64,000 nt of DNA, from positions 1,705,501-1,769,500 of the forward strand of contig NZ_LR134383.1 of the NCBI RefSeq assembly GCF_900637635.1, read 5' to 3'. The notes under the pieces were generated by a model, which saw only the letters and a program-made list of their open reading frames with translations, was not told the origin of the DNA and ran no database searches. The DNA is from Legionella jordanis (GTDB lineage: Bacteria; Pseudomonadota; Gammaproteobacteria; Legionellales; Legionellaceae). The first letter of the stretch is position 1, and the number at the start of each line of letters is the position of its first letter. Positions 17,244 to 27,309 of this stretch are shown here, in pieces. The position numbers were made by a program, and so were the translations under genes.

Positions 17244-18618
17244 TTTGTACTGGAAAATTTTTCTCTCTTTTTGGGTTGCCACCATTTTGATTATCATCAC
17301 TACGGCTTGGGTAACCAGCGAAATCGCTCAGAAATCGTCGATTCCAGCTCGTGAACGGGTCTTCATGGATAGCTATGCCAACGCAGCTGTGGCCACTTTT
17401 GAATCCGGCCAGCAAACGGCTTTAAAAAAATGGCTAAACCAAATTGGTGCCTCCCGCAAAATGACCCTATATTTGCTAAGCAGTGCCGGGGAAATTATTG
17501 GGAACCAAACACCACCTGAAGTAGTCAAACAGATTTCGCAACATTTAGTTGAAGAACTTCTTGATGAAGGCGTATTAAAATTTGGCGACATTATTGTCAG
17601 CCATGAAATTTTATCCACATCAGGGAAAGCCTATCGTTTAGTCGCTGTGAGTGAAAAACCTCTCGCGCATTTTGTTGAAATCCCTTGGGCGGGTTTAACG
17701 CTAAGACTCATCATTGCCATTGTTATTAGTGGAATCATCTGCTACCTGTTATCCATCTATTTGACTCAGCCCCTACGCTCTTTGCGCATGGCTGCCAAAT
17801 CAATTGCTACAGGGCAATTAAATACCCGAGTAGGCCGATTCAAAGGACATCATCGTGATGAAATCGCTGAATTAAGTGATGAATTTGATCAAATGGCTGA
17901 GCAATTGGAAAACATTATTAACTCAAAAGAACGACTGCTCCAGGACATTTCCCATGAGTTGCGCTCCCCTTTGGCTCGGTTGCAAATTGCCCTTGAATTA
18001 GCCAGGAAAAAGGCAGGTTCAGTTGCCGCAACAGAATTTTCCCGTATGGAAGTTGAATGCATGCGGTTAAATACTCTTATTGGCGAAATTCTTGAATTTG
18101 CAAGATTGGATAAATCACTCACCCAGCTCCATAGAACTTGGATAGATTTGCCAAATTTGATTAAACAAATCATTGATGACGCCAATTTCGAATTACGAAC
18201 TCACGCACCAGGAGTCTATTTAAAAAAATTTGAACCTTGTCAGCTTTACCTGGATGAGCGTTTGATCCACAGGGCTCTGGAAAACATCATTCGCAACGCC
18301 CTGAGATACTCACAACCCAATCCGGAAGTGGCGGTGACTTTATATTTCAACGATTCCCACTCTATGGTGTATGTGGATATAGAAGACAATGGGCCAGGAG
18401 TTCCGCAAGAACAACTTAGAAAAATTTTCAACCCTTTTTACCGGGTAGACAGTTCAAGGGAAAAGAAAACCGGGGGGTACGGTCTTGGCTTATCCATAGC
18501 CGAAAGAGCCATTACTCTTCACAACGGCTTTATTTGTGCGGAAAATAAACCCGAAGGCGGTTTATTAGTTCGAATTGGTTTAGATTTAACAGCCAATCAA
18601 ATGCTTAAAAGCAACTGA
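17236..18618 (+). CDS. cpxA: Sensor histidine kinase CpxA
   Basis: Product of 460 residues from the ATG at 17236, whose first bases overlap the cpxR stop (ATGCGTAG). Membrane helices at about 8-29 and 155-177 flank a periplasmic sensor of about 120 residues. HAMP domain at about 178-232, then the H-box DISHELRSPLARLQIA with H240, the N-box NIIRNALRYS, and G-boxes DNGPGVP and GYGLGLSIAERA. It phosphorylates CpxR and dephosphorylates it when unstressed. The HELRSPL form of the H-box is the CpxA form. Confidence 0.9.
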   Translation: MRSLYWKIFLSFWVATILIIITTAWVTSEIAQKSSIPARERVFMDSYANAAVATFESGQQTALKKWLNQIGASRKMTLYLLSSAGEIIGNQTPPEVVKQISQHLVEELLDEGVLKFGDIIVSHEILSTSGKAYRLVAVSEKPLAHFVEIPWAGLTLRLIIAIVISGIICYLLSIYLTQPLRSLRMAAKSIATGQLNTRVGRFKGHHRDEIAELSDEFDQMAEQLENIINSKERLLQDISHELRSPLARLQIALELARKKAGSVAATEFSRMEVECMRLNTLIGEILEFARLDKSLTQLHRTWIDLPNLIKQIIDDANFELRTHAPGVYLKKFEPCQLYLDERLIHRALENIIRNALRYSQPNPEVAVTLYFNDSHSMVYVDIEDNGPGVPQEQLRKIFNPFYRVDSSREKKTGGYGLGLSIAERAITLHNGFICAENKPEGGLLVRIGLDLTANQMLKSN

Positions 18619-18728
18619 TCTAATTTTTAATCTAATTGATTACAAAATCTGTTGATAATTCGTTGTTCCTTCTATTTTTTTCTTCGTAGTTTCATTAAGA
18701 TATTCGATTAATCCTTGGATATTCCGCA

Positions 18729-19523
18729 GTGAAAGTAGCAGAGAAACTTGATACCGCTTGTAGTGTCTTTTTCTTTATGGGTTTTTTGACATCGCAACTA
18801 CAGCATTCCCCACATCCTTTTATTTCAGCTTTGGCAAATTTAGCTTCTCTATTTTTTAATTCAATAGCCTATGGCTTATGGCTTGCCGCCGCCCAACTTT
18901 ATCCAGATTATCCTCGAAAAAAAGATCATTGGTACGGATTTGCAGAGATAAAAAAACAGCATCTCGTGGCGGCTGCAATCGGCGCCTTAGCCATTGTCGT
19001 TTGCATCGCTGGCATTGTTATCCCGCCCTTTTTGGTTTTAGGCAGCTGGCTATTTTTCACCAGCAACCTTTTTTGGTGCATTGCTGAATATCATAAGCAA
19101 AAAAATCCCCCCGGCAATGATTTAAATTTTTCCGTTGCAAAACAGGAAGCCTATGTGCGTTATGCCATTCTCAATACCTTAATTACCCTGATTCCGGCAG
19201 TAACTGCTACGATTGCGCTCTTCTTTCCACCTGCAGCACTCCTTGCCTTTGTTGCCTCAGTGACTTTAGGCATTTGTTTGGGCAGTGTGTCAATATATTG
19301 CTGGTTTGAATACAATTGCTTGCCAGAGAGCAAGTCACAAAAAGGGAGTTACGCCAAAAGCATGCGCAACCTAGGCGCCCTACAACCCTCCATTGACAAA
19401 GATCCAGTACCCGAAGCTTCCAACAGTGAGCGATACTTGAATCGATGGCAGCCACTTCCCCCCTCTCCTGAGTTGGCCGAAACTCAAGATTCACCACTCA
19501 GTCGTTTCAAACAAAATTTTTAA
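18729..19523 (+). CDS. Polytopic membrane protein of unknown function
   Basis: Product of 264 residues starting at GTG (18729); no ribosome site stands out, and an ATG at residue 18 is an alternative. About six hydrophobic segments occur between residues 12 and 195 (including the ALANLASLFFNSIAYGLWLA, IGALAIVVCIAGIVIPPFLV and AVTATIALFFPPAALLAFVA stretches). The last 65 residues are hydrophilic, Ser/Pro/Glu-rich and end SRFKQNF. I do not recognise a family. It stands alone between cpxA and a giant orphan gene; an integral-membrane effector or an ordinary inner membrane protein are both possible. Confidence 0.65.
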   Translation: MKVAEKLDTACSVFFFMGFLTSQLQHSPHPFISALANLASLFFNSIAYGLWLAAAQLYPDYPRKKDHWYGFAEIKKQHLVAAAIGALAIVVCIAGIVIPPFLVLGSWLFFTSNLFWCIAEYHKQKNPPGNDLNFSVAKQEAYVRYAILNTLITLIPAVTATIALFFPPAALLAFVASVTLGICLGSVSIYCWFEYNCLPESKSQKGSYAKSMRNLGALQPSIDKDPVPEASNSERYLNRWQPLPPSPELAETQDSPLSRFKQNF

Positions 19524-19841
19524 TGATCAGGTTATCCAAGTCCCTTAACATTTAATTAAAACAACTTCAATGCTGTTAATAGGCCTAGGAATGTGAAATT
19601 AAGTTTTTAGAATATCAAAAACCAAATGGTCCGCATTGTCGTCCACAGTTGTTACGATAAAATAATGACATGCGCCTAACCAGTCGATTTTGGCCATTTC
19701 ATGAAATAAATTGTTGTAAGAACATAGGCTGCTTTTTAGTGCTTTAAGATTAGTTAAGCCGAAAAAGATTTGCATTGAACTAATCTTAAATGTACAAATT
19801 GATTTAGGATAACCGCGTTTCACCAGGATAGGGATATCATC
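19524..19841. other. Intergenic region upstream of the 2346-residue protein
   Basis: A 318-base gap. The only frame of note is on the minus strand, 19599-19775 (58 codons from ATG at 19775; it can be extended upstream to 19862). Its C-terminal part (DWLGACHYFIVTTVDDNADH) reads like folded protein rather than random sequence, but no ribosome site precedes the ATG and the extended form would overlap the giant gene. It may be a gene remnant. No strong promoter was identified for the plus-strand gene. Confidence 0.4.
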
Positions 19842-22800
19842 ATGAGCCAGATAACAGAGCAAGTCAGGATTGCCATTCAGAAACTGCCCAATGAACGTCT
19901 AAAAAATTTCCTTCTGTCCCATCTTTCAGATGATGCTCAGCATCAAACACAACTTTTTAGCAAACAGTATAGCTTTGACCGCACAACACAGGAGTTTTCT
20001 AGAGCCAATTGCCTCTTAGCCAACGGCTTATCATTTGAATTATTGCTCAACACCGTTTTTGTTTATGCACCAACAGCGGTTTGTTGCGGGGTTAGCGAAA
20101 TCCTTCTTGACTGCAAGGACCAAGAATTAGTGGATATGTTGTCGCAAACTCATCAACACCATAGTGATGCTAAAGCCAATGAATGGCTAATGGAAACCAT
20201 TATGCATGCCGCACCCAAGGAAGTGCGGCTTAAAATTTGTAAGCGAATCAAATCACTCACTCAACCTGATCAAATCATTCAGGTGCTTTTTGGCCAGTTT
20301 TATAAGCGTGATTTTAATCATTTCATGCAAATGCTTAATTTCAAAGACGAAGAATGCTGCATTCAGTTATTGTCGGCCTTAGGGACGCTGGATAGCACTA
20401 GCCTGTTTAATTTGTTTCAAACCTCCCCATTCCCAACCACCTCTTACGATGCGCTGATCGATTTTTTCACAAAACATCCCCCTGAAGCTGTGGCTGAAGC
20501 GGCCTTGCAATTGCTTTATAGATTTGAAGGCCACCAATTAGTGAAATTAATTTTTGGAGGCTGTTTCTTGAGTGCTAGCAGTTGTAACTTATTGCATCCT
20601 GTCCTGGATTTTTATTCAGAACCCATCATTGCTGAACTACTTGATTTTTTATCAAAAAGGATGAGTGAAACTGACTTGGAAAAACTATTCACTCAAAGAG
20701 CCAGCATTGAATCCTGCAATACTGCTTTGGAGCTTGCCTTTTTACGCCGCGACAATATGGCTGTTGCTACCATGCTGGCCAAATTTATTTACAGACGCCC
20801 CTCCCTAAGACCACTGCTTACTTCGGTATCTATAAGCCAATTCTATTCTCCAATGCATTTGGCCGCCCTCAATAATAACTATGAGTCCGTTCGCTTCTTT
20901 GTTGAACAAACGGATGCACTTGTAGAACATACTGTTCATCGACAAGCAGAAACCATGCTGACAATTGCTCAAAAGCAAGGAAATAAGGAAGTTGTTGCCA
21001 TTCTACAAGCTTGGCGCATTCAAAACTTTATAGCAAATTACCGAAAACAAGATAACCAAAGCTTAGCTTGGATAAAAGATCTGATCGCCCAACAGCCGGA
21101 AGTGATTTCCTTAGCCTGGAATGATGGTAAAACATTGCTGTCTCATGCCGCAAGTAAAGGCATAGATACTCTGGTTTTGCTGCTTTTAGATGCAGGAGCA
21201 ATTCCCAGGGAAGACGTGTATGGTATTACGCCCATTGAAGAAGCATTAAAAGTTAACTCTTTAGAAGTGCTCAAAGCTTTTACGCAGTCAGGAAAAAGTA
21301 ATGAGCTTGTATTGCAACAATTATTGAGTTCTTTTTTGAAGCTGAAAAAACCTAAACCCAGTTATCACGAATTACAATTGGTGCTCAAACAAGCTCGGGA
21401 AAAACAAAGTTTCGCCGGGCAAATTGAAGACTATTGCATTCAAAAAAACGATTGCTTTATTTTTCTAACCCTTGAAATAGCCAAGTTGCTTTCCTCAGCC
21501 GAACATTCTGCTGATCTTGTAAGTATTAAATTTTATTTAGAACAAAGTTTGCAAAAACTGGCCAGTAATTCATGCGATTACCTTGAAATCAATGCCCTGC
21601 AGATTCAGCTCATTATTTTTCTCTTTTCGATTGAACCAAGCTACCTGTTTAGCCTTTTGTATTCGTTAAATCTCGATCAAGACAGCAAGAAAACCTTGCA
21701 AATTGTACTGGCACGAGGTCTGGTACAAACAGCAGTTTTTTCAAAACTCAGCCTGGAGCAGCACCAACTCTATTATCGTTTTTTAAGAGAATTGCTTCCC
21801 GAAGAACCAAATTCAATGCAAAGCATTATTACTGTGCACTTTCAGGATTCGCAGATGACCTTACTTCCAGCCGTCATTTTAAGAGAGCTGTCGAGTTACA
21901 CAAGTGCCGAGGATTTGTTTAATTTCAGCAAACAGAGACTGAATGCATCCTTGTTAGTTCTGACCATTGAAAAATTACTGGAGGAAACTCCGAACGATGA
22001 AGAAAAATTAAAAATTTGTTTTAAACAACTCACTAGTGAATTAAAACTATTCAGCAAAGGGGCTTCGCCAGCTGAATTGGAGCAAATGCTCAACGTGGCC
22101 TGCCACCCCAAAATAAAAGCTTTTCTTAAAAATGCAGTAACCCAGGACACTTATTTGAAGGGATCCACTCAGCTTCTTTTCACTCAGTACAAAAAAGATT
22201 TTGCTGTATTAAAAAACAGCTTACTCTACGATTTATTCTTTGAATACTCCACGAGTTTCGAATTGTTAACTCGTAAAGAAAATCATAAAGCATTTATAGA
22301 GTATGTCTCAACTCTATCTGCGGTAGAAGTTCAGCAAATTATTGCTAAACTGCAAAACAATGTGCATGCGCACCTGCTTCTAGCTGGTATTTTTAGTCCT
22401 GTTGCAATGGACAACGCTGTAAGTTCGAATGTGCAGTTTTGCCAGTGGCTTTATCAACTGGAAAGTAAAAAGCAGCGTTTAAGCCTTGGTTCATTAGTAA
22501 ATCATCTTGACCAAATTCAAGATCAAGTTAAATTATTCCTTGAAATTTTGAAGAATGAACAGAATTCAAATTCTTACATTGCTCTACAACAGCTGCAGTC
22601 AAGTTTAGAACGGGTTGCATCCAGTTTATTTTACGCCCACCTCAATCGAACAGGGTTAGCCTGGAATGACCAATTAGAAATGAGTTTGGAAGCTTTAAAC
22701 CAGGATTTTCGATTTGTTCGCCAAATATTTCAAGCCGGAACTATCCGTCTGCCTGCAGAAGAATTGAGGACTTTTAAGTACGCTATCGCAGAGGACACAA

Positions 22801-25800
22801 TACGTTCCCTTAAAAATCAAATTAAAGCCACTTGTAAACAAATTGATGAAGATTTAACAGAGCACAGCAAGGCAATGCAAGATGTATTAAAAAATGAAGC
22901 GCATTTGATTGCTGTTTTTGAAGAAAACGAACAGGATATCCCCCAAGAATCAGTGTTTGCCGCTCAGAAGCAATATTTATCAATTGATGGCAAGTTAAAA
23001 AATTTAAGCCAAATTATTCTTTTAGCCTCGCTTGAAAATCCTAATTGTCATGAGTTATTCACGGTATTATTTGAGCAAATGAGCCTTTATGGAACAAGCG
23101 CTCAGAAGGATTTGTTATTCAGCAAATTACCTGATCTGTGGAGCAGCAGTCAAAAAGAACACTGGGTTGAAGTAGATAAACAAATCAACAATCTGTTGTT
23201 TTTGAAAGAGCAAATATCCCCCTTGTTGATTGATTTACAAATACTTGGCTTCTCGGATTTTAACATTGAAGCGTTAATAGAGGTTCTTTACGAAACCAAA
23301 GAGGAGCAGCTAAATCAATTTGCGTGTTTTTGCAATTGCGCGGCTTTAGCCGATTTAAAAGCTATTGCCGATTACGTTCTCTCTGCTAGAAATGAACAAG
23401 TGCCTTTAAGCATCTTGAAATCCCACAACAATCTCAATGTCAGTAAACATAGTTCTTTATGGTTGCAAGAAAAATTGACTCATATTGAAACGCGAGCCAG
23501 TGATGCAATGTCCTATTTAGTGTTGAAAACAGGATATTTGCGAACAGAACAACAAATTGATGAGCAATTAATCGTATTGAATGAAACACTGAATCAGCAT
23601 GAAATAAGCCCAAGCGCAAAAGCCATTCAGTTGTTGCTTTCTTCCTATGCACCTTTGTTCAAGGCGAATCCTTCTGCTCAAAGTCATGCATTCATTCTCG
23701 CATTCAGTAGGTTAACCCGAAATACCAGCATCGAGGTCATGCAGGAAAGCATGTCATTAATACCGACTGAATTGATGGAGAGTTTGCTGTCCCATTGCTT
23801 GGCGGGATTAAATAGTGAGGATGGCCGTTTAGATCAAGCCTGCCGTCAAATTCTAAGCAATCTTTGCCAACTCCAGTTTAGTTCAAATAAATCCATGTTG
23901 GAAAGAATTAAACAACAGTTAGGAAAACAGGATTTGAGTGTGCTTGCAGATGAGTCTTTAATTTCCATTGCAGATGATATCTTAAGCTCCTCAGACGAAA
24001 ACCTTGAGATGTCGACTTTTAATGGAGTTTGGATCCAGCGCCTTATATGTTCACCCCGGTTTATAGCAGCGAGCAACCCTCAAGTCTTAAAAGCGCTTAT
24101 AGACCGCTATCGATTTATTTCTTTAACATTAAAGCAAGATGAGTTTGATCAACTCAATCGCTGGTTGAAGAAAAATTTAGCTTTTTATACTCATCATCAG
24201 GAAAGCATGTCTCGACTGGATAAGGCTATTATCAGCGATCCGAAGCGACGTGAGTATTTTCTTAAGAAAAGACAAAGGCTTTTGGAGTTTCGCGCTGATG
24301 ACAGCATACGTGCTTTGCTTAATCAACTTGAGGATAATTGTTTTGAAGAGAAACAACATGATCCAGACATGGCGGAAGCTGCCCTGGACGTTTTGTATAG
24401 TCATTACAATAACAGCTTATCCAGTCTCCGCTCCGATTTTTTATTTAAGGTCGCTGATTTTGTTATTGGCCGGGCATCGAGGAGCAAAGGTGATCTCGCC
24501 CAGGCGCAGAATAATTTGCTTAAATGGCTTATGCATTATTTGCCGCACAAGAACTTTGAGCAGCATGAATTATCTCGCAAAAATTACGTCGCTCTTTATG
24601 ATGCCCAAGGCGCTCAAATCGGCTTTGTTAACGAAGCGAATTGCGCTATGGCTTTGGTGGACGATGAGCCTTGCTCATTATTAGACGTGAAAGGATGCCA
24701 TGCCGGTATGTCTCTTTACGATGCCAATCGTTGCTTGATAGGGACATTAACAACTTCCGGGGAATTAAAACGTGAAAATTTGTTTCAACGAGAAACCAGT
24801 GCCCTTCTGATTGCCAAAGTGCCTACAGAACAACTGAGCAAATCCCCTGCTGCTTTGGAGTTATTGCTGACAGATGTATTTACTGAGAACACCCTATATC
24901 AGCTCTACACAAAAAGCGACCAGGAAAAACAAGCATGGATTGAAGAACAAGTCAGCTTACATTTAGCAGAAACCAAAAAGACCATACATAAAGACAATAT
25001 GTTGGTCTTTGCCAAAAGACACAGCTCTGAATCAATATTTCAAACACTGGCTAACATCAAATCCAAACAAAATGGCAGCCTACTATTTGAAATATTGCTA
25101 CAGGATGAGCAAAAACGCACTGAATTGTTTAATCCTGAGCATCAGAAGGAAGTCTTCTCGTTCTTTAATCATATCGATGTGGAGCAATTGCTTGCAGATT
25201 TTTTAATTCATCATCACAGTGCTCCATGGTTTGCACGAGGCCTACAATTATTTGGGCAATTTGCAAGCAAATCCGGCCAGCCTGAATTATTAGCTGTTGC
25301 ACTCTCAGTCCTTCATGAACGAAGCCAACAACAAAAATTGATTACGGAAGCCACTTATGATTCGATCTTAACTACCTTGCTTCGTTCAGAGTCATGCACA
25401 ACGGTTATATGGAATAATTTTCTGCAAGCAACAGAGCATTCAACCATCGCTGACGTGAATCAGGAGCTGGCGGAAGATTTAACCTCTTTTTTCCAGAAAG
25501 GACATTGCATACCCCTCATTGAATCTTTAAATGAACAACAAGATTGGGTAAAGAGCACCCAATATCGATTTGTTCTGTTGATGCTTTCTAAACAACGCAA
25601 ACAAATTTTTCATGAACGAGAATTACGATACTCTGAGAAAATAGCCTGGTCCCAGCCGGAACTAAAACAAATTAGTCGTTTTGCAAACAGACATTTCAAG
25701 CAGCCTAACAGCCCTGATCATAATGGTCGAATTGGCAAAAAATTATTTAGTGAGCTCTTGTTTAGATGCGCCAACTTTGGCCAAATCGAATTGTTTTATG

Positions 25801-26882
25801 ATAAGAATGGTCGATTTGATCCAAAGGTAGCAGGAACAGTCTTAGAGCGCTCTTTCCTAAACGCCATTGCCGCAAGAGACTATATTCCAGCAGAAATTAG
25901 GAGTAGCGCCCAGGGGATTGTCAGTGAGTTTAAAAGCTGGTTTGACGATACTCACAAAGAAAAGGAGCAAATAACGCAGTTTTTAAAGCAGAACCAAGCA
26001 TTGCTGGATTGGAAAGAACTTTGTCGCCAGAGTTGGAGTATGAGTGATTCCTTAACCAGCATGCCAGCAATCAGCGCTTATTTAATTAATTACTCAGGGA
26101 CACCTGCCGCTTTAAACCGTCTTTTGCAAGATTATCTAAATAGCAAAGAGCTTCAAAATAATCCAAGAGCACTACATGCCATAAGCCAGATTATGGAGAA
26201 ATTCCCTGCGCGAGACATTAGCAATTGTATATTTTCTACATTCGAAGAAATACTCACAAGCCAACCTCAGCTTTTGGATGAAACCATATTTGGGCACATG
26301 GCCCATTTTTATGCTCACAAGCAAAACAAAAAGGATTTGCAATCTCCAAAAATTAAGCTTGAACTGATTAAGCATTTTGGTTTGCAAAAAAAATATGGCC
26401 TAGTCCAACAGTGCTGTGATTTGGTGGCTGGCCGCACTCAAAGTGTTTCGGCAGAGAGAATTCTGCAACAAGCCCAACTGGAAGCTAAAGTAGAAGGACA
26501 ACTAAGTCACTTCCTCAACTCCTGGTTTTTTAGCATCATACGTTTTTTCAAAAGGTGGTGGCATTACGGATTTAGCGCAGAAAAACACCTGTCAAAATTT
26601 GTTACACCTTGCGATGGAGAAATCTGCTATGCGTCACCAATTAGTCAAGTAAAACAGATAAAAACTCCTGTTTTAAGCGGCCAAATCATCGCAGACAAGA
26701 GAAATACAGCCATTCAACTCAAAGCTCTGCGCAAACGCTATGAAACCTTTCTTGAAAAACAAAATGTTAAACCTACCGCCGTTAAAAGCGAACATTTAGC
26801 CCCTGGTAAATTTGGCTTGTTTTCGCCTTGCAAGGAGGAGCGCACCCCCGGGTATATTGCCAATGTAGCCCTGGTTAACTAA
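19842..26882 (+). CDS. Giant protein (2346 aa) with ankyrin-like repeats, possible Dot/Icm effector
   Basis: A single uninterrupted frame of 2346 codons; ATG at 19842 follows AGGGATATCATC. No signal peptide and no clear membrane helix apart from a hydrophobic patch FFSIIRFFKRWW near residue 2230. Residues 330-495 contain ankyrin-type helices (YSPMHLAALNNNYESVRFFV, GKTLLSHAASKGIDTLVLLL, then YGITPIEEALK). Most of the rest is long alpha-helical, Leu/Gln/Glu-rich sequence resembling HEAT-like solenoids. Near residues 1580-1635 there are two related units, ALYDAQGAQIGF and SLYDANRCLIGT. The C-terminal 100 residues are basic. Large ankyrin and helical proteins are frequent among Legionella effectors, so a secreted host-acting role is plausible but unproven. 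Confidence 0.75.
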   Translation: MSQITEQVRIAIQKLPNERLKNFLLSHLSDDAQHQTQLFSKQYSFDRTTQEFSRANCLLANGLSFELLLNTVFVYAPTAVCCGVSEILLDCKDQELVDMLSQTHQHHSDAKANEWLMETIMHAAPKEVRLKICKRIKSLTQPDQIIQVLFGQFYKRDFNHFMQMLNFKDEECCIQLLSALGTLDSTSLFNLFQTSPFPTTSYDALIDFFTKHPPEAVAEAALQLLYRFEGHQLVKLIFGGCFLSASSCNLLHPVLDFYSEPIIAELLDFLSKRMSETDLEKLFTQRASIESCNTALELAFLRRDNMAVATMLAKFIYRRPSLRPLLTSVSISQFYSPMHLAALNNNYESVRFFVEQTDALVEHTVHRQAETMLTIAQKQGNKEVVAILQAWRIQNFIANYRKQDNQSLAWIKDLIAQQPEVISLAWNDGKTLLSHAASKGIDTLVLLLLDAGAIPREDVYGITPIEEALKVNSLEVLKAFTQSGKSNELVLQQLLSSFLKLKKPKPSYHELQLVLKQAREKQSFAGQIEDYCIQKNDCFIFLTLEIAKLLSSAEHSADLVSIKFYLEQSLQKLASNSCDYLEINALQIQLIIFLFSIEPSYLFSLLYSLNLDQDSKKTLQIVLARGLVQTAVFSKLSLEQHQLYYRFLRELLPEEPNSMQSIITVHFQDSQMTLLPAVILRELSSYTSAEDLFNFSKQRLNASLLVLTIEKLLEETPNDEEKLKICFKQLTSELKLFSKGASPAELEQMLNVACHPKIKAFLKNAVTQDTYLKGSTQLLFTQYKKDFAVLKNSLLYDLFFEYSTSFELLTRKENHKAFIEYVSTLSAVEVQQIIAKLQNNVHAHLLLAGIFSPVAMDNAVSSNVQFCQWLYQLESKKQRLSLGSLVNHLDQIQDQVKLFLEILKNEQNSNSYIALQQLQSSLERVASSLFYAHLNRTGLAWNDQLEMSLEALNQDFRFVRQIFQAGTIRLPAEELRTFKYAIAEDTIRSLKNQIKATCKQIDEDLTEHSKAMQDVLKNEAHLIAVFEENEQDIPQESVFAAQKQYLSIDGKLKNLSQIILLASLENPNCHELFTVLFEQMSLYGTSAQKDLLFSKLPDLWSSSQKEHWVEVDKQINNLLFLKEQISPLLIDLQILGFSDFNIEALIEVLYETKEEQLNQFACFCNCAALADLKAIADYVLSARNEQVPLSILKSHNNLNVSKHSSLWLQEKLTHIETRASDAMSYLVLKTGYLRTEQQIDEQLIVLNETLNQHEISPSAKAIQLLLSSYAPLFKANPSAQSHAFILAFSRLTRNTSIEVMQESMSLIPTELMESLLSHCLAGLNSEDGRLDQACRQILSNLCQLQFSSNKSMLERIKQQLGKQDLSVLADESLISIADDILSSSDENLEMSTFNGVWIQRLICSPRFIAASNPQVLKALIDRYRFISLTLKQDEFDQLNRWLKKNLAFYTHHQESMSRLDKAIISDPKRREYFLKKRQRLLEFRADDSIRALLNQLEDNCFEEKQHDPDMAEAALDVLYSHYNNSLSSLRSDFLFKVADFVIGRASRSKGDLAQAQNNLLKWLMHYLPHKNFEQHELSRKNYVALYDAQGAQIGFVNEANCAMALVDDEPCSLLDVKGCHAGMSLYDANRCLIGTLTTSGELKRENLFQRETSALLIAKVPTEQLSKSPAALELLLTDVFTENTLYQLYTKSDQEKQAWIEEQVSLHLAETKKTIHKDNMLVFAKRHSSESIFQTLANIKSKQNGSLLFEILLQDEQKRTELFNPEHQKEVFSFFNHIDVEQLLADFLIHHHSAPWFARGLQLFGQFASKSGQPELLAVALSVLHERSQQQKLITEATYDSILTTLLRSESCTTVIWNNFLQATEHSTIADVNQELAEDLTSFFQKGHCIPLIESLNEQQDWVKSTQYRFVLLMLSKQRKQIFHERELRYSEKIAWSQPELKQISRFANRHFKQPNSPDHNGRIGKKLFSELLFRCANFGQIELFYDKNGRFDPKVAGTVLERSFLNAIAARDYIPAEIRSSAQGIVSEFKSWFDDTHKEKEQITQFLKQNQALLDWKELCRQSWSMSDSLTSMPAISAYLINYSGTPAALNRLLQDYLNSKELQNNPRALHAISQIMEKFPARDISNCIFSTFEEILTSQPQLLDETIFGHMAHFYAHKQNKKDLQSPKIKLELIKHFGLQKKYGLVQQCCDLVAGRTQSVSAERILQQAQLEAKVEGQLSHFLNSWFFSIIRFFKRWWHYGFSAEKHLSKFVTPCDGEICYASPISQVKQIKTPVLSGQIIADKRNTAIQLKALRKRYETFLEKQNVKPTAVKSEHLAPGKFGLFSPCKEERTPGYIANVALVN

Positions 26883-26952
26883 GTAAATAGCAAATCACGA
26901 ACATCTGCTAGGATTGCTATACTTAATAAGGGAGCTTTTCCTGGAGAGTAAA

Positions 26953-27264
26953 ATGAGAAGGATTCTTTTACTTGTTATTTTAGCATTTACAGGTGGCCTT
27001 TACGCAGGCACAACCAATATATTTATGCCAAATACCACAAGCCCTCAGACACCAAGTTTTAGTTATTATCCTGGTTTGCAAAAAGGTTATGAATTAAATT
27101 ATTACAATCGCCCACCTACAAGCTATACAACCACAGGCAGCGATCAGGTGACAACCTGGCGTGATCAGAGTGGGTATCATGATACTAGCCCAGTGGATGA
27201 TACAGGCACAGAAAAGGACATTACCCACATAATTCAAGATCCACATCGCAAACCAACAAGATAA
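26953..27264 (+). CDS. Small secreted protein of unknown function
   Basis: Product of 103 residues from the ATG at 26953, which has GGAG eight bases upstream; in-frame upstream starts would mask the signal peptide. Residues 1-18 (MRRILLLVILAFTGGLYA) form a signal peptide with a likely cut after Ala. The mature part is Tyr/Pro/Thr/Asp-rich (SYYPGLQKGYELNYYNRPPT) without cysteines. No family recognised. It lies 70 bases after the giant gene on the same strand. Confidence 0.65.
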   Translation: MRRILLLVILAFTGGLYAGTTNIFMPNTTSPQTPSFSYYPGLQKGYELNYYNRPPTSYTTTGSDQVTTWRDQSGYHDTSPVDDTGTEKDITHIIQDPHRKPTR

Positions 27265-27309
27265 CTATACTCTCGTGGCAATGCTTAGTGACATTTTTAG
27301 GCTTGGTGC

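Noticed and set aside
20821-21330. Whole giant protein being a classical ankyrin effector with many repeats
   Set aside because: Only a few degenerate repeats are visible in one part; most of the protein is not ankyrin.
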